Shown here one piece after another: positions 1 through 7,132 of a stretch of 11,113 bases of DNA (its first letter is position 1; every line of letters starts with the position of its first letter). The notes beneath the pieces are model-generated. The model was not told the origin of the DNA and did no database searches. It was given only the letters and a program-made list of their open reading frames with translations. The stretch is from ZC4RG36 sp964652205. Lineage in GTDB: Bacteria > Chloroflexota > Anaerolineae > Aggregatilineales > Phototrophicaceae. A program made the position numbers and the translations under genes. The stretch is from the NCBI GenBank assembly GCA_964652205.1, contig CAZZAO010000152.1, positions 1-11,113 of the forward strand, written 5' to 3'.

Positions 1-1048
1 CCGGTGCCCAGTCGAAGAACCATTTGGCTTCGTCGGTCGGCAGGTTGACGCAGCCGTGGCTCATCGGGTGGCCCCAGTTGTGATGCCAGTAGGTTCCGTG
101 CAGGCCATAGCCCTCGTAGAAGTACATTGTCCACGGGACATCGGGCAGGTAGTAGCCCGGCCCGACCATCAGCGTCGAGACATATTTGACGTAGATATTG
201 AAGTCGCCGACGACCGTTGGCGTAGCGGGCAGGCCGGTCGAGCCGAGGACGCTGTGGACGAGTCGACCATCTTCGTAGGCGTAAGCGCGCTGGTCGCTCA
301 GGTCGACGACGATGGACTTTCCAATCGCTACGGCTGCTGCTGGCGCTGCCGGGGCGTTTGTTGCGCTGACGATGCCGTAGTCGCTGATCGTGCTCGTCCC
401 CGGCGCGGGGATGGTCAGCGTCTGGCCGACATAGACGATGTTCGGGTCAGCCAGACTGTTAGCCTGAGCGATGTCCGGCCATGAGACATTGAACTGCGCG
501 GCAATCGACGCCAGTCGGTCGCCGGGCTGCACGGTATAGGTTTGCTGGCCGCTGGCCGCCGGAGCGGGGGCAGGGATAGCAGCCGGGGCGGGCGCGCTGC
601 CCGGCGACACGATCAACTGCTGGCCGCTGAAAATCAGGTTCGGGTTGCTCAGGCTGTTCAGTTGAATCAACTGGTCTGCCGACAGCCCGAATTTCCGGGC
701 GATATTGACCAGATGCTCGCCCGGCTGCACGGTGTAGTAGGTCGGGTTATCGAGCGGCGTCGTGTTGCTGACTGGCACAGGCGCGGCAGAGTCCTGAGGC
801 AGCGGAAAGCTGCTGCCTGACGGGATAACGAGCGTCTGGCCTGCAAAAATCTGCCAGGTGTTGGTGATGCCGTTCGCCTGCGCTAGAACGGTCACATCGA
901 CGCCAAAATTCAGCGCGATGCGGAACAGGTTCTCGCCGGGCTGGACGACATAAGTCTGATCCTGGGCGAGCGCAGGCGCAGCCAGGAACAGTGACAGGCA
1001 GAGGATCAGGCTGCCGATCAAGGTGCGATAAGAGCGGATACGCTGCAT
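1..1048 (-). CDS. LysM-repeat L,D-transpeptidase (YkuD family), C-terminus cut by window edge
   Basis: An exported peptidoglycan cross-linking enzyme of the L,D-transpeptidase family, which uses an active-site cysteine to form 3-3 cross-links or attach proteins to the wall. The visible 349 residues read: signal peptide 1-28 (cleavage after ALA), three LysM peptidoglycan-binding repeats at about 32-76, 104-148 and 170-214 (each opening with V-Q-P-G-E/D), Pro/Ala linkers between them, and a YkuD domain from about 243. The catalytic signature is complete: H317 in HGTY, then S330-H331-G332-C333-V334-N335, with C333 the nucleophile. The reading frame is open at base 2; family members usually end shortly after this W-x-W-x-P stretch, so probably only 10-20 residues are missing. 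The ATG at 1048-1046 is chosen because AAGGAG lies 8 bases upstream. It is divergent from the PD40/M23 operon. Family assignment is secure; the precise cross-linking role is inferred. Confidence 0.95.
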   Translation of the reverse strand, partial: MQRIRSYRTLIGSLILCLSLFLAAPALAQDQTYVVQPGENLFRIALNFGVDVTVLAQANGITNTWQIFAGQTLVIPSGSSFPLPQDSAAPVPVSNTTPLDNPTYYTVQPGEHLVNIARKFGLSADQLIQLNSLSNPNLIFSGQQLIVSPGSAPAPAAIPAPAPAASGQQTYTVQPGDRLASIAAQFNVSWPDIAQANSLADPNIVYVGQTLTIPAPGTSTISDYGIVSATNAPAAPAAAVAIGKSIVVDLSDQRAYAYEDGRLVHSVLGSTGLPATPTVVGDFNIYVKYVSTLMVGPGYYLPDVPWTMYFYEGYGLHGTYWHHNWGHPMSHGCVNLPTDEAKWFFDWAP

Positions 1049-1156
1049 ACACGAGTCTCCTTGCCGGCGAAGGCCGCTTCTTGTTCATGGCCGAGCCATC
1101 ATGCTCATCATGGACGATTGAATACTTCAGAATAATCAAATTGCTGGAACGTGCAA

Positions 1157-1177
1157 GTTACAAACCTTTCACAAACC
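1157..1177 (-). promoter_or_regulatory. Direct repeat with 11-base period, candidate OmpR/PhoB/WalR-type operator
   Basis: On the plus strand ACAAACC occurs at 1160-1166 and again at 1171-1177, seven-base repeats separated by four bases. On the minus strand the same DNA reads TGTGAA-N5-TGTAAC (1173 to 1157), which fits the published WalR (YycF) consensus TGTWAH-N5-TGTWAH at all positions but one. It lies 109 bases upstream of the L,D-transpeptidase start and just upstream of the -35 box of the PD40/M23 operon. OmpR-family regulators bind this kind of tandem site. The repeat is seen; the regulator and function are inferred. Confidence 0.45.
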
Positions 1178-1190
1178 ATCGGCGGGCGCA

Positions 1191-1219
1191 TTGCCGCGCT
1201 CTGCGAATGTCTGTACAAT
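1191..1219 (+). promoter_or_regulatory. Sigma-70-type promoter for the PD40/M23 operon
   Basis: TTGCCG at 1191-1196 and TACAAT at 1214-1219 are separated by 17 bases, the ideal spacing for a housekeeping sigma factor. Transcription would start near 1226 and give a leader of about 42 bases before the ATG at 1268. The direct repeat at 1160-1177 lies 14 bases upstream of the -35 box, where an activator could touch RNA polymerase. Confidence 0.65.
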
Positions 1220-1267
1220 TCGCATTCAGTTGTGAAATGGGTTGAGTTCAGACGAGACTTTTAACTT

Positions 1268-3463
1268 ATGCTGGTTCGCGCTTACCGTTTGACCGACCGT
1301 TTCGGCATGGTGCTGCTCAAAAGTGTAGTTGCCCTGACCGAAGCTACTCTGGCCGGTCTGACGGTCATCCGGCGCGCTGTTTTCGCGCTGGTCGGAGCCG
1401 TCGTCTTGATCTTTGCCCGTATCACCGGGCCGATCATCCGCCTGTTCACGCGCGGCACCGTGACTGCCTCTCGGCGCGCTTCCGCGACAGCGAGCAGCGC
1501 GGCTTCGGGGGTGATGGCTCGTCGCGCAGCTCGCGCTGAGATGACGCAGGTGGTCGCTCCAGACCCGCTGCGGGTGCAGAATCGCGTCCTCAGTGTGCTC
1601 GTGATTGTCCTCGGTTTCATCGTGCTGGCGGTGTTGATCTGGGCCACCGATCCAGCGCGCAACGGCGCTGTGCCAGTGAGTATCGCCTCGAATCTGAATC
1701 TCGGAGCGCCAGCGCAGTCGTCGCAGTTGGGGGCGCTGCCGGTAGCCACAGTGGCTAATCCGCTCGTGCCGACGACCGCTGCGGTCAACCCGACTGCCGT
1801 CCCGACTGCCACGGCTGCCGGGGCAGGGCTGCTCTCGCGTGGCTCGATTGCCTACGTCGTCCGTGAAAAAGGTCAGACCGACATCTGGGCAGTGCCGGTC
1901 GGGTCGCGCACAGCGGTGCGTATGACCAATAGCCCCTCTGACGAGCGTGATCCGGCCTGGTCGCCCGATGGGACTAAGCTGGCCTACGCCTCGCATCAGG
2001 ATGGCAACTGGGAAATCTACATTGATGACCTGAACAGCGGCAAGACCAGCCGCATGACCTACGATCTTTCGTTTCAGGGCGCGCCGGGCTGGAGTCCTGA
2101 TGGCGAATGGCTGGTCTACGAAAGCTATCAGGGCAACAACCTCGATGTCTACGTGATGCGGATCGACGGCTCCCAGCCGCCGCTCCGGTTGACGGACAAT
2201 CCTGCGCCAGATTTCTCGCCCGCCTGGTCGCCCGATGGTCGCACGATTGCTTTCGTCTCATGGCGTGATGGTAATCAGGACATCTATATCTTTTCGCTCG
2301 ACAATCCGCGCGATGACGCCGCCATTAACCTGACCCATTCACCTGACCGGCAGGAAGAGTATCCGTCGTGGAGTCCTGACGGCAAACTGATTGCCTACAG
2401 CGCGCTCGACGAAGGGCTGGAGAAGGTCTTCGTCAAGCCGGTCAGCGATCCGAGCCTGTCGGCTCAGGCGCTGGCGCGTGGCCGCACGCCCGCCTGGTCG
2501 CCTGATGGAACCAGTCTCGTCCTGGCCGAAGACTCGGTCGATAGCACCCATCTGGTCGCCGAGCCGTTCTCCGGCAGCGGCATCGCCACCGACATCATCC
2601 CGGTTCCCCTCGGCGCGACCCGTCCGGTCTGGACGTCTGCGCCGCTGCCCGCCGCGCTGGTCAGAACCGGCGGCCTGCCGCCCGGCGTCACCGAGCCGCT
2701 CTACGTCGAGCAGGTCAGCCAGCCGAGCGGCGATCCGCCCTATCGTCTCAAGACGCTCACCGACGTCAAAGCGCCGAACGCCGTCCTCAGCGAGCGCGTC
2801 AATGACTCGTTCAACGCTCTGCGCGAGCGCAGCCTGAGCGCGACCGGCTGGGATTTCCTCGGCAACCTTGAAGACGCCTTCTGGCAGCTCAACCGACCGC
2901 CGCAGCCGGGCGAAGATCGGCATAACTGGCTGATGACCGGACGCTCGTTCGCCATCAACCGGAACGCGATTGTCGGTTTCCCCGCGCCGCTCGAAGTCGC
3001 GCGCGAGGATGTCAACGTCAACACCTACTGGCGCGTCTATGTCCGCGTGGCCGACAACGCCCAGTCCGGCCAGTTGGGCGAGCCGCTGCGGCAGCTTCCG
3101 TGGGATTTTGCCAGCCGTAATCAGGGTGACGTGCAGGCGTATGACGAAGGTGGTCGCCTGCGCGCTGAAATGCCGGTTGGCTACTACGTCGATCTGACGC
3201 AGATGGCCGAGGACTATGGCTGGGATCGCGTGCCATCCGGCAGTGACTGGCGCGCCAATTTCAACAGCACCAATTACTGGCTGTTCCAGAAGCGTGATGG
3301 CCTGATCTGGTACGACGCGATGCGCGAGCTGTACACCGAAGGGCAGTTGGCGGGCTTTGTTCAGATTCCGGCGACTCCCGGCCCCGGCGAGCTGCGCGAG
3401 CCGATCACCGGCCAGAGCGGGCTGGCGACTCAGGCTCCGGTCATCGGCGGCGATGGTGGGTAA
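1268..3463 (+). CDS. Membrane-anchored PD40/TolB-like beta-propeller protein with C-terminal M15-like domain
   Basis: A 731-residue envelope protein. Residues 1-100 are basic and Ala-rich with a hydrophobic stretch at about 29-50; a clear membrane helix follows at 107-126, then a Pro/Thr/Ala linker (150-187). Residues 190-460 form a WD40-like PD40 propeller: the W-S-P-D-G signature appears at 231, 275, 320, 368 and 410, with a degenerate sixth repeat near 455. This fold resembles the TolB C-terminal domain and usually binds proteins or glycans. Residues about 500-700 form a separate domain whose spaced motifs (TGRSFAI near 557, YGWDRVP near 650, YWLFQKRDGL near 670) recall M15 (VanY-type) peptidases, but the positions for zinc ligands hold L555, A562 and L672, so it is probably not catalytic. 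The ribosome site before the ATG is weak. It is the first gene of an operon with the M23 peptidase six bases downstream. Which side of the membrane the propeller faces depends on whether 29-50 is a true helix. Propeller call is secure; the M15 relation is tentative. Confidence 0.88.
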   Translation: MLVRAYRLTDRFGMVLLKSVVALTEATLAGLTVIRRAVFALVGAVVLIFARITGPIIRLFTRGTVTASRRASATASSAASGVMARRAARAEMTQVVAPDPLRVQNRVLSVLVIVLGFIVLAVLIWATDPARNGAVPVSIASNLNLGAPAQSSQLGALPVATVANPLVPTTAAVNPTAVPTATAAGAGLLSRGSIAYVVREKGQTDIWAVPVGSRTAVRMTNSPSDERDPAWSPDGTKLAYASHQDGNWEIYIDDLNSGKTSRMTYDLSFQGAPGWSPDGEWLVYESYQGNNLDVYVMRIDGSQPPLRLTDNPAPDFSPAWSPDGRTIAFVSWRDGNQDIYIFSLDNPRDDAAINLTHSPDRQEEYPSWSPDGKLIAYSALDEGLEKVFVKPVSDPSLSAQALARGRTPAWSPDGTSLVLAEDSVDSTHLVAEPFSGSGIATDIIPVPLGATRPVWTSAPLPAALVRTGGLPPGVTEPLYVEQVSQPSGDPPYRLKTLTDVKAPNAVLSERVNDSFNALRERSLSATGWDFLGNLEDAFWQLNRPPQPGEDRHNWLMTGRSFAINRNAIVGFPAPLEVAREDVNVNTYWRVYVRVADNAQSGQLGEPLRQLPWDFASRNQGDVQAYDEGGRLRAEMPVGYYVDLTQMAEDYGWDRVPSGSDWRANFNSTNYWLFQKRDGLIWYDAMRELYTEGQLAGFVQIPATPGPGELREPITGQSGLATQAPVIGGDGG

Positions 3464-3469
3464 GGCGCG

Positions 3470-4750
3470 ATGAGCCAGCGCGGCGGCAGCGTTCCAGCCT
3501 TCGTCCTGCTCCTGCTGGCGGTGGCGATCTTTGGCGGCATTGTCTGGTACAACGCGCGTCCTGTGCCTGACCTCGTGCCGATTATTCCGACCGAGATTCC
3601 CGAAGCGACTGAAGCCAACGCCTGGCAGGGCATTTTGCGGCAGGGCTTCGGCAGCAACAGCACGCCGCTGCCGACGGTCGCCATCCCGACCGCGCAGTTC
3701 GCGCCGCCAACCCTTCCTGCCGCCCTCGCTGTCGACGCGACGTTGATCGCGCCGGGCGAGCTGGATGTCGCGTCCGCGCTGACGGGGACACCCGCTAATA
3801 TCGTCGCCACGCCGACGCTCCCGCCGCCGACTCCGGCCAACCTTGCCACTGACCTGCCGATCACCGTCGAAGCGGTGACGCGCCCGCCGTCATCATGGCA
3901 GCCGCCGCCGCTCGTCCCGCCGATCTCGCGCGATCCATATGGCCGCGACCATTACTGGTTCATCCGCCCGGTCGATTCCAACGGCATCAATTACGCCCTC
4001 TCGACTTATGCCTTCGGCTCCGATGGCCCGGTCGATAGCCCGCTGCGCGTTCATCACGGTATCGACATGCCGAACCCGATTGGCGAAACCGTCCGCGCGG
4101 CGGGTTCCGGCACCATTGTCTGGGCGGCAGACGGGCTGCGTACTGAAGGCGCGGTCTTTGAGAACTCGCCGAGCTATGGTAACGTGGTTGTCATCCAGCA
4201 GGACTTCGGCTATCAGGGCAAGACGCTCTACACCATCTATGCCCACCTTTCGGCGGCGCTGGTGATGCGCGATCAGCACGTCAACGCCGGGGACGCCATC
4301 GGTCTGGTCGGCAACAGCGGCAACGTCACCGGGCCGCACGTCCATTTCGAGGTACGGCTGGGCGAAGATCGTTACGGCAGCACTTACAACCCGGTGCTGT
4401 GGATGGTTCCCTACGTCGGCCACGGCGTGATTGCCGGGCGCGTCTCCGACTTTAAAGGCAACACCGTCGGCGATGCCAACGTGACCATCCGTAACTGGTC
4501 AACGGGCCTGGTCGCCGCGACGGCGACGACCTACGTGATTCAGAACACCGGCTACGACGTCAGATCTGACCCGGTCTGGCAGGAAAACTTCGCCGTCGGC
4601 GACATGCCAGTAGGCCGCTACGAAGTCATCACCGCCGTCGATGGCATCCGTGTCTCGCGCATCATCGACGTCCTCGAAGGGACGACCAGCTTCGTCGATC
4701 TCAGTTCTGCCGGGGTTGCCACACAGGAAAGCGAGCCGTCCGGCCCCTAG
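3470..4750 (+). CDS. Membrane-anchored M23 family metallopeptidase (peptidoglycan hydrolase)
   Basis: A 426-residue zinc endopeptidase of the lysostaphin/LytM type, expected to cut peptide cross-links in peptidoglycan outside the membrane. An N-terminal hydrophobic anchor spans 8-26 with no obvious cleavage site, followed by a long Pro/Thr/Ala-rich spacer to about 150. The M23 core lies at about 160-312 and keeps every key residue: H195-x-G-x-D199, H259 in YAHLS, and H290-V-H292 in the G-P-H-V-H-F-E-V-R motif. H195, D199 and H292 should bind zinc. Residues 318-412 (starting G-R-V-S-D-F-K-G-N-T-V) look like a small carboxypeptidase-regulatory/Ig-like beta-sandwich. The ATG lies six bases after the stop of the PD40 gene, so the two are likely cotranscribed and perhaps translationally coupled; a purine-rich GGTGGGTAAGG overlapping the upstream stop may serve as the ribosome site. 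There are no cysteines. Peptidase assignment is secure; the exact bond cut is not determined by the sequence. Confidence 0.94.
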   Translation: MSQRGGSVPAFVLLLLAVAIFGGIVWYNARPVPDLVPIIPTEIPEATEANAWQGILRQGFGSNSTPLPTVAIPTAQFAPPTLPAALAVDATLIAPGELDVASALTGTPANIVATPTLPPPTPANLATDLPITVEAVTRPPSSWQPPPLVPPISRDPYGRDHYWFIRPVDSNGINYALSTYAFGSDGPVDSPLRVHHGIDMPNPIGETVRAAGSGTIVWAADGLRTEGAVFENSPSYGNVVVIQQDFGYQGKTLYTIYAHLSAALVMRDQHVNAGDAIGLVGNSGNVTGPHVHFEVRLGEDRYGSTYNPVLWMVPYVGHGVIAGRVSDFKGNTVGDANVTIRNWSTGLVAATATTYVIQNTGYDVRSDPVWQENFAVGDMPVGRYEVITAVDGIRVSRIIDVLEGTTSFVDLSSAGVATQESEPSGP

Positions 4751-4765
4751 CGGCGGTCAGGCGTC

Positions 4766-4786
4766 GGTTTCGGGCATAGCGAAACC
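4766..4786 (+). repeat. Small inverted repeat downstream of the M23 gene
   Basis: GGTTTCG (4766-4772) and CGAAACC (4780-4786) form a perfect 7-bp stem with a 7-base loop, 15 bases after the M23 stop. No U-run follows, so it is at best a weak terminator; it could also be a protein-binding dyad. The rest of the 4751-4861 spacer shows no convincing -35/-10 pair. Confidence 0.35.
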
Positions 4787-4845
4787 TTGCCGCATTCGTT
4801 ACACTGTCGCGCTGGAGTTTCTGTTCTGAAGGTTCACCCGTAAAC

Positions 4846-4852
4846 AGGAGGG
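4846..4852 (+). promoter_or_regulatory. Strong ribosome binding site of the PPC-domain protein gene
   Basis: AGGAGGG ends nine bases before the ATG at 4862, a near-perfect Shine-Dalgarno sequence. It decides the start in favour of this ATG over the in-frame ATG five codons later, and suggests high translation of the secreted protein. Confidence 0.8.
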
Positions 4853-4861
4853 ATACGCTCC

Positions 4862-7036
4862 ATGTTCGGACATCGAATGAAGCGTACCAGCGGGCTGCTT
4901 GCCCTGCTGACTTTTATCTTTGCACTGACCGTTGGCTTTAGTTTTTCAGTTCAGGCGCAGAGCAGCGGGACGGCGCTCACGCCCGGCCAGGCTGCGACTG
5001 GCGCGCTCAATAACGACACCATCGCCCAGGTTTTCACCTTCACCTCGACCGGCAGTGAAGCCGTTACGCTGGTCGCCAGTAACACCAGCGGGCTGGCGCT
5101 GGCGCTGCTGCTGTCTGACGCCAGCGGCGCGATTGTCGCGCAGGCGCGTGATGTCAACGTGAGCGGCGAGACGCGCCTTTCGACCAATACGCCTGCTGCC
5201 GGAACCTACTATGTGACGGTGCTGCCGGTCACTGGCGTTCAGGCTGCGACGACCGGCAGCTATCAGTTGACCCTGACAACCGGCGCGCCGACACCCGAAG
5301 TGACTGCCGCTCCCGGCCCGGAAGCGACCGCCGAGGTCGCCCGTCAGGTCGTCACGCGCAGCGGCATTCAGGTCACGCTTGGCTGGGGCAGCAGCGCCGA
5401 TATGAACCTCGAAGTCCGCGACCCGGTCGGCAACGCGATCTACTTCGGCAGCCCGACCAGCGACAACGGCGCGACCTATGGCGCGAACGTCAATGGCAAC
5501 TGCGTGAACCTCGTCTCCGATGCTCCGAGCGAGAATGTCTCATGGGCGCCGGGTGGCGTTCCGGCGGGCAGCTATGAAGTGCTGGTCTACTATCAGCAGG
5601 AATGTCAGCAGAACGGCACCGTTTCATTCAACGTCAATGTAACCTTCGACGGCACAGCGCTTGCGCCGGTTGCCGGTTCGCTCCAGCCGGGGCAGGTATT
5701 CGTCACCAGCTTCGTCGTCAACGCCGACGGCACGGCGACTCTCAGCGGTCGCGCCGGTGTCAACGGGCAGGAACGCCTTCCGGCGGCAGCGGCGGACATT
5801 GTCGCCAGCGCCAGACCGATTGACTTTAACACCCAGGTCAGCGGCGTTATCACCAATCAGCAGCCTTATCAGGGTTACAGCTTCACCGCTGCGGCTAACG
5901 AAGTCGTCTCGATTGATCTTGTTTCGACGTCTGGCAGCCTCGACACTTATCTGGCGCTGCTCGATCCGTCCGGCGGCGTGGTCTACTTCAACGACGACCG
6001 CGCCTTCCGTGAAACCAATTCCTCGCTCAGCGGCAGCCTGCTGGTCGTCCCCGGAACCTATACCATCGTCGCCACTCGTTACGGCCTGACGCTCGGTGGC
6101 ACGGAAGGTGGCTACCTGCTGTCGCTGACGCGCGGCGTCAACGCGGCGACGCTCGGAACCGGTACGGCGGAAGCGACGGCGGCGGTCGGGGCGACGGGCA
6201 GTTCAGACCTGCCTGCCAGCATCCAGAACCTCGCTTTCCCGGAGGGCAGCATCGCCATCACGCTGGTCTGGAATACCAATGCCGACCTGCGCGTGATCGT
6301 CCGCGATCCGGCGGGCGACACCGTCTTTGTCGATAACCCGTCGATTCGCAGCGGCGGTCGGATCGTCGCTACGGGCAATCTCAACTGCCAGCCGACTCAG
6401 CCAACTCCGGTCGATTACACCTACTGGCCGACTAACGTCACCCCGCGCGCTGGTTCGTATGAGATCGACGTCTGGTTTAAGAGTGAGTGCAGCGATACCA
6501 CGCCGATCAACTTCACGCTCTACACCACCGTAAACGGCCAGCAGGTCATTAATCGCGCGGTCACGCCAGCCCAACCCTTCCTGCTCAATGACCACTACAT
6601 CACGGGCTTCACCATCGGCGATACCGGCGCGGCCACTGAAGAAGCGGGCGGCGTCTCTGGCCTGAACTCGCTTCCGTGGCAGGCAGAAGCCGCTTCAGCC
6701 ACTGCCATCTCGCCGGGGCAGACGGTCAACGGCAGCATTACCCCGACCAACAAGTTCGACCTCTATTCGTTCCAGGGGCAACAGGGGGATCGTATCTCGA
6801 TTGCCATGACTCATGGCGAGGGGACCGTGCTCGACCCCAAGCTCTACCTGATTGGCCCCAGCGGCACGACCGCCACGATGAATGATGATGCCGTCCTCGG
6901 CACAAACCGCGACTCGCTCATCAATAATTTCACCTTGCCATCAGACGGTCAATACATTATCATTGCAACCCACTACGGGGAGCAATTCGGGATCCCGTCA
7001 GGCGCTTACAACCTGACCTTCAATCAATCTGGTTAG
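4862..7036 (+). CDS. Secreted multidomain protein with three PPC-like domains and two intervening beta-sandwich domains
   Basis: A 724-residue exported protein with no recognisable enzyme. A signal peptide covers 1-32 (cleavage after V-Q-A). PPC-like (bacterial pre-peptidase C-terminal) beta domains lie at about 37-140, 320-425 and 610-724, recognised by openings such as L-T-P-G-Q and I-S-P-G-Q, the central L-D-T-Y-L-A-L-L-D-P-S-G with N-D-D, and endings G-x-Y-x-L-x-L. Between them sit two copies of another beta domain (about 165-300 and 455-590) with I-x-V/I-T-L-x-W, A-D-x-x-x-x-V-R-D-P-x-G and G-S-Y-E-V/I motifs, resembling the YfaP/DUF2135-type fold. Each copy carries two cysteines 34 residues apart (C214/C248, C509/C543), probably disulfides. 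Pro/Thr/Ala linkers follow the first two PPC domains. PPC domains normally accompany secreted peptidases; here no peptidase is attached, so a surface, adhesive or matrix role is more likely. There is no C-terminal anchor. Domain calls are good, function unknown. Confidence 0.85.
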   Translation: MFGHRMKRTSGLLALLTFIFALTVGFSFSVQAQSSGTALTPGQAATGALNNDTIAQVFTFTSTGSEAVTLVASNTSGLALALLLSDASGAIVAQARDVNVSGETRLSTNTPAAGTYYVTVLPVTGVQAATTGSYQLTLTTGAPTPEVTAAPGPEATAEVARQVVTRSGIQVTLGWGSSADMNLEVRDPVGNAIYFGSPTSDNGATYGANVNGNCVNLVSDAPSENVSWAPGGVPAGSYEVLVYYQQECQQNGTVSFNVNVTFDGTALAPVAGSLQPGQVFVTSFVVNADGTATLSGRAGVNGQERLPAAAADIVASARPIDFNTQVSGVITNQQPYQGYSFTAAANEVVSIDLVSTSGSLDTYLALLDPSGGVVYFNDDRAFRETNSSLSGSLLVVPGTYTIVATRYGLTLGGTEGGYLLSLTRGVNAATLGTGTAEATAAVGATGSSDLPASIQNLAFPEGSIAITLVWNTNADLRVIVRDPAGDTVFVDNPSIRSGGRIVATGNLNCQPTQPTPVDYTYWPTNVTPRAGSYEIDVWFKSECSDTTPINFTLYTTVNGQQVINRAVTPAQPFLLNDHYITGFTIGDTGAATEEAGGVSGLNSLPWQAEAASATAISPGQTVNGSITPTNKFDLYSFQGQQGDRISIAMTHGEGTVLDPKLYLIGPSGTTATMNDDAVLGTNRDSLINNFTLPSDGQYIIIATHYGEQFGIPSGAYNLTFNQSG

Positions 7037-7048
7037 CCACTTCAGCAC

Positions 7049-7087
7049 CTGTTCTGGAGCGGTTTCCAGAGGAACGCTCCAGAACAG
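7049..7087 (+). terminator. Strong 13-bp hairpin, terminator-like but without a U-run
   Basis: CTGTTCTGGAGCG (7049-7061) is exactly complementary to CGCTCCAGAACAG (7075-7087). Inside, TTCC and GGAA can extend the stem past a two-base bulge, leaving a three-base loop. It begins 12 bases after the stop of the PPC protein. The downstream bases are ATGCTTTG, so the classic U-tract is missing. It may end or attenuate the transcript, protect the 3' end of the upstream message, or mark a repeated element. Confidence 0.5.
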
Positions 7088-7132
7088 ATGCTTTGAACCT
7101 GAAGCCTTACCGCCAATGAAAGTAGCCGTTGA

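Noticed and set aside
1087..1099. Inverted repeat ATGGC-CGA-GCCAT upstream of the L,D-transpeptidase.
   Set aside because: Five base pairs around a three-base loop is within chance expectation and no further support is visible.
747..1139. 130-codon minus-strand frame crossing the L,D-transpeptidase start.
   Set aside because: The overlapping frame of the same strand has a signal peptide, LysM repeats and a proper ribosome site; this frame is its out-of-frame shadow.
1226..1996. 256-codon minus-strand frame opposite the PD40 gene and its promoter region.
   Set aside because: The composition is the Arg/His-rich pattern of an antisense shadow, and the plus-strand frame has a membrane helix and the PD40 repeats.
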